A DNA stretch of 64,000 nucleotides from Aphrocallistes beatrix (lineage: Eukaryota > Porifera > Hexactinellida > Sceptrulophora > Aphrocallistidae), in contig OY725489.1 in assembly GCA_963281255.1 (NCBI GenBank), positions 5,201,523 through 5,265,522 of the forward strand, written 5' to 3'. The first letter of the stretch is position 1, and the number at the start of each line of letters is the position of its first letter. The notes beneath the pieces were generated by a model, which had not been told where the DNA came from, did not search any database, and saw nothing but the letters and a program-made list of their open reading frames with translations. Positions 43,421 to 54,726 of the stretch are shown piece after piece. The translations under genes were made by a program, and so were the position numbers.

Positions 43421-44102
43421 TTATTGAGAGCATAATTCATACTCTCTCTCTCTCTTGATCGATTTTCTTCAATTTGATCGATCCTTTCATTGTCGAGATT
43501 TTGTAACTCGTAATCATCTGCTCCTGCTTCTGTCTCCATTGGTGTTTTGTTGGTGTTCTAAAATGTTAAAATGTGGAGTGTAAAAAACATTCTAAAAATT
43601 GATTCTTAAAATGAATTCTTATAATTACATTTATTCGTATATAGAAACATCCTATCCTAAATTTGTATTACCATTTGTTCATCATCAGATAGGCGATCTT
43701 CGTTACTTGGAGAAACTTCAGTGGCACCAGTTAAGAATTCCAGTAGGTTGAAAGGATCAGTACTTCTGCCAAACATGAGTTTGAATGGAGTATAGCCAGT
43801 AGATCTTTTGTATTGCGTATTGGTGGCAAAAACGGCTGGTTGAAGTTTGTCTGGCCACTCAGTATCTCTTTCATTCATCATTTTGTTGATTTTACTTGAA
43901 TAATTATATATAGAATAAGTCAACATTCATTATATTTATCTATAACATAATAATAATATTAATAATAATGATGATGATGATTCATAGCTACTTACGTTTT
44001 GAGGATTTTGTTGTGAGATTCAACTAATCCATTAGATTGTGAATGATAAGCGGTTGTCTTTCGATTATCAACTATCATTTGTTCGTGAAAGTTTTTGAAA
44101 TC
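43421..44102 (-). CDS. Intron-containing integrase, C-terminal exons (Ginger/GIN1-like)
   Basis: Three minus-strand exons join with consistent phases. Exon A, 44102-43996, follows a TTCTAG acceptor and reads TTAYHSQSNGLVESHNKILK, the integrase segment with the catalytic Glu (GLVE). It ends at a GTAAGT donor in codon phase 2. Exon B, 43894-43672, reads KINKMMNERDTEW, then FATNTQYKRSTGYTPFKLMF and GR, the conserved end of the integrase core, to a GTAATA donor. Exon C, 43557-43421, follows TTTTAG, has an acidic/charged tail (ETEAGADDYELQNLDNERID...) and ends at TAA. The two catalytic Asp would lie in upstream exons that I did not find before the family A copy at 44.67 kb. Introns speak against a simple Ty3 copy and for a Ginger DNA transposon or a domesticated integrase. 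No stops or frameshifts occur in 155 codons, so it may be functional or recently so. Confidence 0.75.
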
Positions 44103-44667
44103 CTAGAATCAATAAATAATTCTAAAACAAACTTTAAAATCAGTTATTAAACCAATTAAAAGTAGACTAGAATCTTCACTGTAGGAATTTGATCTCTAGT
44201 ATAATTACATGATAGACTCTATATATAACAGAACACTAATAATTATCAGAATGAATTCACTACGGAACTGTAAAGCCAGTATTAATTACAAAACATAATT
44301 TTTCTTAGACATGCACAAAATTTCTTCCCAAATTTCCGCGTAAAACTCTTTAATAAAAGGCGACGTTACATTCTGATATCACAATGTACGTACTTTGCCT
44401 AAGAAACAATTACAATAATATGATTAGTTGCCATATTATTATTGGAAGATAAACGCAATTTCTTGGTAGCACATTGTTTCAAATAGATCAAAGGTTAATT
44501 TCAAACTTGTAATTGTTACAAATAAATGTGTATTTTAAAAGAAACATAGTCAGATATGATGTTGAACTAAAGAACATTTGGAATGAACTCGATAAGAATT
44601 TGTGAAAATTCATACAATTATTGTTAATGAATTGCTTCAATATTAGAAACATTTACATTTCATATTG
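44103..44667 (-). other. Probable intron upstream of integrase exon A
   Basis: AT-rich, with no integrase-like exon seen in any minus frame. Given the acceptor at 44103 it should be intronic. Confidence 0.4.
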
Positions 44668-45156
44668 ACAAGCGCGCTTCGCTTGCTTGCGCTGCGCGGC
44701 TGGCGGACACTTTGTGTCCGCCGGAGGCTCCCTTCGGTCGCCTGGGATCACATTGGTTAATTATAAGGGAGATAACATCTCTAATAAGTCCATCTTAGTG
44801 TTAAAATCGATTTCCCTCGAAAAATCACCAAATTTGTCAATTTTAAAATTTTTGATGCGAAATGATGACGTAATAACAAAGTGATGTGTCATCATTTTTT
44901 GATGAAAGTCGCATCATATGTGAGGTATGTTAGTATACAGATTCTATTAAAATTTCAGCCTTCTATCTCCTATAATGGCTGAGTTATGCCCGAATAACTG
45001 TGTTGCTTAACTTTTAAAAATGTGACAATGACGTCATAATTCCATGATGAGTCGACATTTTGCTCTGAACTCAGAACTTACTGGAGCCATAGCCAAAAGA
45101 CTCTCACATGCCAAAAATCAGCCTTCTGCGCCCGGTAGTTTCTTCAATCAATTCGT

Positions 45157-45202
<46 letters not shown>

Positions 45203-45231
45203 TACAATAATCGAGTTTTAATATTAAGGAT
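44668..45231 (+). repeat. Family A repeat, full-length (A8)
   Basis: The best preserved copy. It opens ACAAGCGCGCTTCGCTTGCT, has the GGCGGACAC / GTGTCCGCC hairpin and AGGCTCCCTTCGGTCGCCT hairpin, the AT-rich body, TTCTTCAATCAATTCGTTAC, a TA run, and ends TCGAGTTTTAATATTAAGGA. It matches A1b at high identity over about 550 bp. Confidence 0.88.
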
Positions 45232-45369
45232 TTACTTGGACATTGATGTACTACTATATCAAGGTAACGAAAATAACGCCCAAGTATATTTTAATATAAT
45301 GATCGAACAAGAAGTGACATAATTCATTGGAGAGTCAGCAAATAATTATTCTTGCGGTCTTGTTTGGTG

Positions 45370-45654
45370 GTAAACGGACATTTCGTTACATAGACATTTT
45401 GTCTCCTGATATAAGTTACCGGGTAATGAGTAGCGTTCCTGGAACCTTTGTCCCCGAAAAATTCGTCTCATTAGAGACTAAAATAAACAGGTACTAATAT
45501 GTAAATAACGGAAATTGAGGCTTTTGGAGTGTAGTATATTTGAAATAAGAGGTGAAAATGAGGGCTTTTGATTGAGAAATTAGTAGGTGCAAATTCGGCA
45601 TTCGGGGACAAAATTCCGCGTGACGAAATGTCCGTGCGACGAAGTGTCCGCCAT
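45370..45654. mobile_element. Family G MITE (GGCGGACA-TTCGT ends)
   Basis: Inverted ends carry ACGGACATTTCGT and GACATTTTGTC motifs on the left, and ACGAAATGTCCGTGCGACGA plus GTGTCCGCC on the right. TCTTGTTTGGTG is exactly duplicated on both sides (45358-45369 and 45655-45666), an unusually long 12-bp match. No coding frame. A long duplication points to a MULE-type or other enzyme with a wide cut; the assignment is uncertain. Confidence 0.75.
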
Positions 45655-46081
45655 TCTTGTTTGGTGTAGCAAGATTTCAGAGTTTTGGACAGGGGAATTC
45701 TATTCAATTTGATGTTCAAACTAGCGAAATTGTACAAATGATGGAAGTAATTACTGTGTTTCAGTTTGCTCCGTAGGAACTACTGTATGTCAGTATAATG
45801 TTTATAACAGTTTGTATCCTTCCGGTTTAACAACTAAAATACAAATATCATGCTTGATGATGATAATTCTTGAAACTGGTCGACATGTGATTTTTTGTTC
45901 AAGATATACTATGATCATGTTTGTAATTTCTAACGGTTATTGAACCTTTTAGCTGAGTACTATCCATTATAGAAAATATTTAATCGCGATGAATCAATGC
46001 TCCATCTGGGGATAATTAGGCAACACACGCACAGCATGTGTTATTGAAATATATTTCTTCTATAGAAATGTGCTTTGTAGT
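45655..46081. other. No recognisable feature
   Basis: AT-rich flank with no long frame. Confidence 0.5.
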
Positions 46082-46215
46082 ACAGTGGAACTTCCGAGAT
46101 CCGGACCTCCAAGATACGGGCACCTCCATCAACTGGGCACCTATTTTAGTTTTAAGAATAGTGCCCGTATCTTAGAAATTTAGTGCCCCTATTTTAGAAA
46201 TTTATTGCCATCTTT
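46082..46215 (+). repeat. pogo/Tigger-like left end with short tandem
   Basis: TACAGTGGAACTTCCGAGAT followed by CCGGACCTCC resembles pogo termini. It continues with three diverged units of AGTGCCCGTATCTTAGAAATTT. No right end found. Confidence 0.5.
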
Positions 46216-46539
46216 AGAAATCCAGTATGTATAAGTAAAAGGAATATTTCGGCTTTTAGTTAAAACCCGAAATATTCCGAGCTCTTTCCACTACATAGAA
46301 TTACGCCGATTTCACTAATACTGATTATTGTTTCAAGAATTCCAAAAATAGTGATAGCTTTATTTATAAACTTTTGTTAATCATATTACTGCAAGGTTGC
46401 ATGCACAATTAAGGAGATTGATAATGATAAAATAAAGTGCAAATCAGCATGGTTTCATGTACAATCAATTTAAATAAATAAAGCAGTGCATATCATTAGT
46501 TTGTGAAAGTTTAATAATTTGATCAAAATTCCAGAATAA

Positions 46540-46887
46540 TTTTCGAAATCGCGAACCAGGGAATTCCCTGGATTTTAAATATCCAGGGAATTCCCTAGTT
46601 CGCGAGTCCGAATATATGTAATTAAAGATTTTGAGATGGACAAGTGATTTAGGGAAAAGTACATCGTATATAATGCCAACTAACGGGTTAAATTATCACA
46701 CTTGATTAAATTCTAGAACAATTTTCGATCTACAGAAATCCAGAAAATTTCCCTGAATTCACTTGCTAAATAATGAGGAACCTAAAATTATTCAATGAAT
46801 TCTGTAAACTATATTACAATAATAGAAATTATTATAGTCTAGTTAAGAACTAAAAATCCCTGGATCCCTGGAGTTTTGGTAAGTATG
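46540..46887 (+). mobile_element. Family E element (E3)
   Basis: It ends TTTTGGTAAGTATG. The 46.64-46.85 kb interior matches the inverse of E2 closely. The left end is not clear and contains a near-perfect palindrome. Confidence 0.6.
46549..46605. repeat. Near-perfect 57-bp palindrome
   Basis: The arm TCGCGAACCAGGGAATTCCC plus TGGAT is matched by its inverse with one mismatch around a 7-bp AT loop. Each arm itself contains the palindrome GGGAATTCCC. Confidence 0.85.
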
Positions 46888-47231
46888 CAGTGCTAAATAT
46901 CATCCTCTAAATATGAGATTTAGGGACATGTTTTATACACAGATTTCACGAATAGTGATTATTATTTCAAAATTCCAAGATTAGTGATAACTTTATTTAT
47001 AATCCTTTCGCAATGCTCCACTCCATTTACAATTAGATTAACTATTATTGATCATTAATAAACTCATTATACGTAGAAATTCACTATCATTAATAAACTC
47101 ATTATATGTTGGCACTTGACATATATTTCTACAAGTAGTAGTAATTAAATAAAATACTTAAATAGATGCATTAATTGACCACTTATGATGAGGAAATTTC
47201 AATCCCCCAACACTTGAAACAAATTGCCACC
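46888..47231. repeat. Direct-repeat region
   Basis: The stretch 46925-47030 (TTCACGAATAGTGATTATTA, then GTGATAACTTTATTTATAA) repeats the one at 46300-46380. ATCATTAATAAACTCATTAT occurs at 47051 and again at 47087. This suggests a local duplication, possibly related to family E. Confidence 0.55.
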
Positions 47232-47591
47232 AAGGCTGGATTCAGTTAACTAGGCAAACCGCCGTCAATCACGGTTAACGGTTTAGAAAATTTTGAATCG
47301 GTTAGCTGATCTACTTTATTTTCTAAATATTTAGACTAATTTCATTGTTTTTCGATGAAGATTAATGAATATTACTTCAAAAACTTTGACATTACAATAT
47401 TATTACAATTTTTCTAACCAAATGTATATTTCGAGACCACTGAAGATTGTAAATTTTTCAATATCAGGTTAAATATTAGTCGACAAATCCATATGTATAC
47501 TAATTAATATTGACATCGGTTAACGGGTTATCTGCCCTGGAGGAAACAAAAATAACCGACCCCGAATATCGGTTAACCAACCCCAGCCCTG
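47232..47591. mobile_element. hAT-type MITE
   Basis: The left end AAGGCTGGATTCAGTTAAC pairs with the right end inverse CAGGGCTGGGGTTGGTTAAC. TTGCCACC is exactly duplicated (47224-47231 and 47592-47599). GGTTAAC motifs repeat in both arms. 360 bp, no coding frame. Confidence 0.88.
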
Positions 47592-47708
47592 TTGCCACCA
47601 ATGTCTGAGATGGAGAGAAATATCCCGAATGATATGAAATAAAATATAAGATTTGGGGACATGTGCTAAATATCATGTCCCTAAATATGATATTCAGGGA
47701 CATGTTTT

Positions 47709-48222
47709 GTATATACGTATACATATATATATATCTGTGACGAATTCATTGAAGAAACTGCTAGGCGCAGAAAGCTGATTTTTGTTTTTTTGGCTATGGC
47801 TCCAGTAAGTTCTGAGCTCAGAGCAAAATGTCGACTCATCATGGAATTATGATGTCATTGTCACATTTTAAAAAGTTAAGCAACACAGTTATACGAGCAT
47901 AACTCAGCCATTATAGGAGATAGAAGGCATAAATTTTTTTCGAATCTGTATACTAACATAGATCACATATGATACAACTATCATCAAAAAATGATGACTC
48001 ATCACTTTGTTATGATATCATCATTACGCATCAAAAACATTAAAATTGATCAATTTGGTGATTTTTCGTGCGTTATCGATTATAACAGTAGGACAGACAT
48101 ATTTATAGATGCTATCTCCCTTAAAATTAACAAATGTGACCCCAGGCGACCGAAGGGGGCCTCCGGCGGACACTAAAGTGTCCGCCAGCCGCGCAGCGCA
48201 AGCAAGCGAAGCGCGCTTGTTA
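47709..48222 (-). repeat. Family A repeat, full-length (A9)
   Basis: Starts with a TATATATATC run and CTGTGACGAATTCATTGAAG, passes the TGATGACTCATCACTTTGTT block, and ends with CCTCCGGCGGACAC, CCGCGCAGCGCAAGCAAGCG and CGCGCTTGTTA. The inverse of A8 at high identity. Confidence 0.87.
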
Positions 48223-49960
48223 TATTATTATTCGTGAATCAAACTGAATTTTATATATAGTATTTCAAATAAGGGAGTTTGTTATCATGGTCATGTTTAC
48301 ATAAATACTGTTACCACACTACTCAGAGAAACAAACAGATTTACCTGGCAGCACTGGAGGGCGCGGAAACCCGCAAATATCTTTGAATAATTTTATCATT
48401 ACCTGTTCCGTGTCGCCGAGAACTCGCACCATATACCAGAGATGCCTCATGGAAAATCCGTGAAACTCACGGTTTTAGGCTTTCTAGACCTTTTCTCTTT
48501 TTTTGGGACGAATTCCTACGGATTGGTGAAACATTGATAATCTCAACCTCATTTTAAAACCATTTAATAAACCTATATTTTTAGTATAATAGCAGTGTTT
48601 CAGAGATATTAGTTTTTATGCGTACACACGATAGAAATTTCCGTGTGTGTTAGTGTCACTGCATAAAATTATAATGAGAATAATACTGGCCAAAATAATA
48701 TTCCTAAATACCTACTAAGGCAGATGCGTAACTTGTAGGAGGATAGGTGACGAATCAAACCTGTCCGAACTCTTCAACACAACCTATAATACAAATGTAC
48801 AGTACATTTGCTGGTGGATACTTTATATTGCCGTTAGAAGCTTCCGAAAAGTGGGGCAGCACAAACTAATGGTCTGCTAAAAGTGGGGTGGCATGCGCCG
48901 CCCTGCTTCCGATTGACCTGCTTTATGTTCGCGTTCATCAGGTAACAGGCATTTACTTTTCCAAAATTCAAGTCTCATTTCTTCTTAAACTATACTCCTT
49001 AATTGTCCTGGCATTTCACGTGCCTGGGTAAGCAAGAAATAGATCATGAGCTATTTTTTCTGCATTATGGTCTATGTTCAAAAAGTTGGTTAATTGTTGG
49101 TCAAATAATGAGTAATCACCAAGGATGCTGTCATTTATGTTACCCCAATATCGGATATCGGAGGCACTGTCACGAACCTGTCCCCTGTTGTAAAGTGTTC
49201 CCGGACACTTTACTTCGAAGTAAAGTCGTGGAAGACTATTTGTACGAAAGTATCTAATGAATTCGTATTAATGGTCGCCTCTAAATTACGCAACATTTTT
49301 TTAGTATCGATACAGTAAGGATTTATCCACTTCAGGTAACATTCATTTGACCCCTTTTGATATTTCATTTTTTGTCATTAATCTCGAATTGCATTTTGTA
49401 ATTACAATTTTTGGTTTCAGGATTTCATCTAGAAAATGTTCAGTGGCTTCGGTGGTATTATCTGGAGTAGTTTGGTACTAATGGTTCCCCGTAGTCGGAC
49501 CATTATTCAGGTGGGCCATTTATACCAGGGCACGTGTTCCGACTCTCAATCACTGTCCTCTATTTACAATTTATAGTTGTCCACAGGGTTGAAGAGTTGG
49601 AACCGGGTCCACTTTTTGGAACCCGACCCGAACTCGAAGTGTATGTGAGTGTAGATATAACTCAATATCCTCTAAAATTATGTTTTGCTGAACTAATATA
49701 AATCAAATAAATTTTAATTCTGGTGCTTAACAGCAGAATAAAGGACTTCCAGCACTTCCACTGTTTCCGGAAAAGCCTATGTTCTCTGTTCTTAACCCAC
49801 AGTTTTATTAACCTTCTGATATAGATCCGTCTAAAGTAAACAATTGTAATTGGCGTAAACCTTTTACGGAATCTCGCCTGATGGTAAAAGCTGTGACTGG
49901 ATTTACTAGACTCTTTCCCTAATGAGGGTACGTGACGCCTCGTCTTGAGGTAAAAGAGTA
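48223..49960. other. Unassigned stretch with one strong hairpin
   Basis: No gene I can support. A frame at 49003-49257 (84 codons, begins at TTG) is Cys/His-rich but unrecognised. At 49186-49226 GTAAAGTG, a spacer, CACTTTAC, TTCGAA and GTAAAGT form stacked inverted repeats. GC content is slightly higher at 48.4 and 48.85 kb without a clear frame. Confidence 0.4.
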
Positions 49961-49992
49961 CCAGCCCGGAAAAGGTTGAGAACCACTGGTTG
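49961..49992 (-). repeat. Charlie-type hAT terminus
   Basis: The inverse of CAGTGGTTCTCAACCTTTTC lies at 49973-49992. Only this end is recognisable, so it marks the edge of a truncated or unrecognised hAT. Confidence 0.55.
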
Positions 49993-50089
49993 AGATGTTG
50001 TTATATGTCGAGCATTAAATGCACTAAATGCCTCTCGCTCTCTGATGAGGATGCCTGAATGACTAATTGTTACATAACAATTTTCGACA

Positions 50090-51066
50090 ATAATGGGTAT
50101 TGGAGTTTCAACTCAAATTTGAGTCCATAGCCTGTTTCAATGCAATATCAATTGCAATATTCATATGATGACATGCACAATCAATATGAATTTTAGAAAG
50201 AGTAGCGCATATGATATTTGACACTTTACCAGTAGTACATGGTGTGTTTACAATAGATAGATTTAGCTCCGCCCGATTTTCATCAATCATCTTCTCTATA
50301 TTGACCGCTGTATGCTTTCAGGAAAATATGAACATCAATGCATTAAATGATTCAGAGTGTATGAACTGTCTATCCAGAATACCGTGAAATCAAGATAATA
50401 ATAATTATTTATGTTTTCAGTAACAAAATATGTAGTAAACGAGACCGTTTTGTTCAAAGAACATTCCATAATTGATTTTTTATTTTCTCCTGACACTCAT
50501 CATATTCTCAAGTGTACACTTTTTGATCGTTTCTCTACCAAAAAGCACGTCATTCCCATTAATATAGCAGTATATACTTCCAATTTGGATCATTTAAGAG
50601 CAAATATTCTCGACCCTGGATTGTCAACAAACATAAATGGCGTACCGCCTTGAACAACCATACGGACTTCAACGTCCTTTACTTGCTTGCCTTCCTCAGT
50701 GTTCAAATGCTTACCAGGGGGGTTCTTAAAAACATGCTTAGAAGTTTGAGTTTCTCCTTTGGATGAGCAGGTTTTACAATGCTCCAGGAGATTTTGAGTT
50801 CCGTTTAATTTAACAGAATCTTCATCTTGTTTTCCTTTGAATTTAAGACAATCCAAGCAATCTCTACAGGCTGACCAACCGACTATTTCTTGGGTGGCTT
50901 TGACTTTAATCGAATGGAACTTCTTCCGCGAATCAGCGTTGCAATATGGGTCGTCGTTTCTGCATAATAACATATCACCATGGCGAAGAGCACTCTTTAG
51001 ATCTTCACTATTGTTGAGAACATGACAACTGTAAGTATTTCCAGAGGAATAGTACACTTCGTGCAA
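50090..51066 (-). pseudogene. hAT transposase remnant (BED finger part)
   Basis: The minus frame 51066-50590 opens MHEVYYSSGNTYSCHVL and has a BED-like finger, IVGWSACRDCLDCLKF, then GTQNLLEHCKTC (C-x2-C ... H-x2-C). It continues with VKDVEVRMVVQGGTPFMFVD, the start of the hAT core before the first Asp. After a gap, the frame 50290-50108 reads CHHMNIAIDIALKQAMDS, the conserved CxxH(xLN) strand of hAT transposases. The catalytic Asp and the C-terminal dimerisation part are missing, and the sequence between has been deleted or replaced. Confidence 0.6.
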
Positions 51067-51491
51067 TTAAATGATATAATCAGTGTTGCATCCCTTTTAC
51101 AAGCAGACTTGTAGCTGTGATCATTTCGTCATCATTTCCTTGTTTGTTTTGACCTTAACCATTATATAATTACAATCAACTCATTTTATGCAGTGACCCT
51201 AATACACATAAATTTCTATTGTGTGTACGCGTACACACGGAATATTTCGGGTGTACGCGCACCCAATACCTCTGTTACACTGCAACATAATATCTCTGAT
51301 GCACTGCAACATAAGTACTGCTTTTACTGGTAGAAAAATGTGCACTTGGGTTGTGAATTTGCATTTCTTGGAGACTATGGCACCGGGCCCCCCAGTACAT
51401 ATGTCCGACCGCCATGCCCACCCCCCGAGCCAGCGACGCTGGCACCCCCCCTGTCTACGCTTACTAAAAAAATAGAATTTACAAAATATAT
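51067..51491. other. GC-rich patch, otherwise unassigned
   Basis: 51376-51460 is a striking C-rich island (CACCCCCCGAGCCAGCGACG, CTGGCACCCCCCCTG) with the palindrome GCCAGCGACGCTGGC. It may be the terminus of a DNA transposon with GGGGG-rich ends. The rest is AT-rich. Confidence 0.4.
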
Positions 51492-51492
51492 A

Positions 51493-51659
51493 CTGTTGAC
51501 TCCGATTAATTGGGATACCGAATAATCGAGACAACCGATTAATCTGGGAAACTCTTCCCAATAGTGTAAGAACAGAATTGCATCTTGCATGTTAATAGTT
51601 TCAATTAATTGGGAGAAACTACTTAGAACGGATGTGTTCCAATTTAGCGGAGTCAACTG
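51493..51659. mobile_element. pogo/Tigger-like MITE
   Basis: The ends CTGTTGACTCCGATTAATTG and the inverse CAGTTGACTCCGCTAAATTG differ at three positions. TA precedes the left end, and TG follows the right. 167 bp. The same terminus occurs alone at 54160. Confidence 0.7.
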
Positions 51660-52549
51660 TGTTTTGAGACTTCCAAAAGTGGGTACAGTGTAGGTCGTAT
51701 TATTTGTGTCCTTTGACTCTTTTAGATTATCATTATTATTTAATTACGTTTTGATTTGATTTGTTTTAATATACGTTATTGTACTTTATTGCCAGCCGCT
51801 CCAGTTTGTTATTTACATTTAGAACATTTTCACACCCACTGCACCCACGAGTTTTACGCCTATACTCTTAATCGAATCGCTCCATGGATTTTGGAGTATT
51901 TTTCAGTTTGAAATTTTGTCGTGTCATCATACTTAATTGAATATTCAAGCTAAATAGCTCGGGAATGAGCCCAGATAGGAGTAAACTATTAGTAATCAAA
52001 TATTCAAATACAAATATCAACAGTTCTAACTGTAGAAACTTGAAATTTATATTTTCTATACATATATGATATACATTTGTAGATTTAATAATATAATCAC
52101 TCCCACTCAAATTTTACTATGTAGTATTCCGGATTTATTAGCAGTATACTATTTTTGGAGGGACAAAGGGACTAACTAGTATAGTGATTAAGAATGAAAC
52201 TAACGGCGCGAACACCCCCAATACGACGCACGAAGTACCGAGGTGAATACGCAGTTTGACAGAGGAAAAACACACTATCTTGTCTGTAATTTTTTTTAAA
52301 ATAATAAAAACGTTCTGTTAGTGAGGGATTTTTTCATTATTTAGTCAACCTTTAATTATGGTATCATTTATCTTTATTTATAGTTCATACTTCCAATAGA
52401 TTCTTGTATAAACAAACCACTGAAAAGAAAACAAACAAGTGAGTTTTATAATTGTAATATTATCAAATTGAATCATGTATTCTGTTAATTTGGAGTCATA
52501 CCAATCTGTGAGATCCAAGTTTAATTTCAATTTCACTTGTCAACCACGT
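51660..52549. other. No recognisable feature
   Basis: AT-rich with a short less AT-rich patch near 52.2 kb. No long frame. Confidence 0.5.
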
Positions 52550-53205
52550 CTTAAACTCGAAAACCCTAGTTTTATGGTTGAAAGTTATCCCTGGCTAGTT
52601 TCAATATTTGTTCACATTTTTGAAGATTTTAAACAAAACAACCGAAATTTTTGAGAAAAATTATTTATAATGCAATTTTCGGAATCTATTGCCCTAATTC
52701 GGCTGGTTAAAGCTAATTTTTAGCTTATTTTCAATTTTTGTTACATTTTGTGAAAATATAAACAAAGACAAACAAAATATTCATGAAAACTTGTTTATAA
52801 TACGATTTTCAGAATCTACCCAATTTATTATTCCAAAATAATCATTGAAAGCATTTATATCTCTAGCATAATTTTGAATTTTCATTAAAAGGTGTGAAAT
52901 ATGAACATTTGAGAAATTTCGATGAAAAATTTGAAATGTGTATATCAGGAAGATGAATCGTTAAAATTTTTCTTCTAGCTGAATTTTCGAATTTCAAATT
53001 TTGGTTCGTCATAACCCATTATAAAGTGTCAAAAAATTCACATATTTATTATTTTCTCGAAGAGGTGTGAAGATATCGCTTAGATATTTTAACTTGTTCC
53101 TAGATTCACCACTTCACATCTAATCTACATGCCAATTTTCTACTCTTACCAGTTCCTCAATCAATTCCCGACAAACAAAAAAATCATTGAGTCTTAATAT
53201 ATAAT
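52550..53205 (+). repeat. Family B repeat (B5)
   Basis: Tandem units start near 52576, 52705 and 52842 (GGTTGAAAG / GGTTAAAGC / CATTGAAAGC, each followed by TTTTCAATTTTTGTTCACATT-like and TTTTCAGAATCTA blocks). Next come AAGGTGTGAAATATGAAC-like blocks. It closes with CCAGTTCCTCAATCAATTCC, CGACAAACAAAAAAATCATT and GAGTCTTAATATATA. Confidence 0.7.
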
Positions 53206-54159
53206 ATACTAACAGTTAATGTTATCGACAACCCCAATATATTCCATATATATATTTCTGAAAGTGTTTCTTCATAATATGGGCTAAGTACTCAAGAAAT
53301 CGGTTATTAGATGCCATTGTCAATAATTTCAGAAATATGGCGAATGCATTGGTACCCCTCACATTGATCTCGGTTATGGATCGTGCGGAGGCAGAATTCA
53401 AGCGAGGCCAGAATGGGAGCTGGTTTATGATTGATATTATTGTACAATTATGAGTCGTTCCGCTACTAATGTTGTATGCCATGCAAATTTAATTATCAGG
53501 AACTGAAATTATTTAACAAGGTTGCCATTAGAATAGAATATCAATTCCCATTCCCCCAAAAACCCTGGTTTAATTGGTACCAAAAGTCATCTATTAAGGT
53601 TATTTTATTTGGAGCCCAGTTAATGGCAACTGAACACAAGTATACATGTTCGATAATTATTGACTTACGTATTATATGAGTATCTACCTTTTAGTGATTA
53701 TAATATATTTAGTTGATATTGAATAAGTACTTGTATATCTTTACGATCAAAGTTTAACTATTTCTAAATAAAGCTCAACCAGAGAAAAGTTCTGATTTCT
53801 TTCTCAACCTGATATGTACATTTGGAGCTTTGTAAGTTTTTTGTTTACCTAATGATATTGACTTTGGTTCATGAGTTTTCGGGCAGTAAAGGTCCTAACG
53901 ATCTATATTATATTGATTTCACATAGCAACCTATGTAAAAACACATGGCAACCTAACACATAGCAACCTCTGTCAATATAATTTATTGATTTCTTAATTA
54001 GTTTATTTCATAATGTAAGACAACCGGAAATATTTATTATATGTGACATGCGAATTTATAGGTTCACATTGTGTTTGAATATTTCATACCCCCTAAATCC
54101 GTCTATATAGTGCAAATACAACTGTAATGAATTGGACCTACAATCCAGTCCAATATATA
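53206..54159. other. Unassigned; one ATG-initiated minus ORF
   Basis: The minus frame 53482-53222 has 86 codons from an ATG (MAYNISSGTTHNCTIISIIN, then RSITEINVRGTNAFAIFL and onward). It has balanced composition and no recognised domain. The rest is AT-rich. Confidence 0.3.
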
Positions 54160-54270
54160 CAGTTGACTCCGCTTAATTTTGTCACTTCCATTCCTGGCAG
54201 TTTGTGACTGTCTGGCAGTCGATTAACCGGCTGTCTTTATTATGCGATGTCCCTATTAAGCACAGTCGAC
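54160..54270 (+). repeat. Solo pogo/Tigger-like end
   Basis: CAGTTGACTCCGCTTAATTT preceded by TA, matching the ends of the MITE at 51493. No right end within 500 bp. Confidence 0.6.
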
Positions 54271-54726
54271 TATTTACAGCAAGGAAGAAGTTCATGTTTA
54301 CACTGTCACTCGAGATTGACTAATTCATCATCTCTTTACATACAGGCCAGCTATTCCAATAGCCATACTTATCTACACACCTCGATAAAAATGGGACTGT
54401 ATCCCATCCCCTGGATCCGCCCTTGTTAGTTGGTGTTTTAAATTAGGATTCTTAATAGAAGCATTACACTAGAACTAGTATGTGTATGGATAATAATATT
54501 ATAGACCAATACTTTGTTATCTTTCTGAATTGAGAGATTTTAATTAAGAATTATAGACGGCATATAGTCCAACAAACTAACAAACTTACTAATGTTTGTT
54601 TTCTAACCTGATTATGATAAATCAGGCCGTGGGCTTTGGAAATCCGTCGTATTCTTTTTTGGTTATTCCTCAAAAAGATTTTGACGGAATTTTGGCCGAA
54701 AATCTTGTTCGGACAAAGTCCCACTT
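54271..54726. other. No recognisable feature
   Basis: AT-rich, with no long frame. Confidence 0.5.

Noticed and set aside
43657-43926. Ty3-type LTR retrotransposon
   Set aside because: No LTRs, no gag, protease or reverse transcriptase nearby, and the integrase part has introns with matching phases.
45471-45737. 88-codon minus-strand frame
   Set aside because: It covers the right arm of the family G MITE and its flank; composition follows the repeat.
51199-51656. Several overlapping frames on both strands near 51.2-51.65 kb
   Set aside because: Produced by the GC-rich patch and the pogo-like MITE; no consistent domain, frames conflict.
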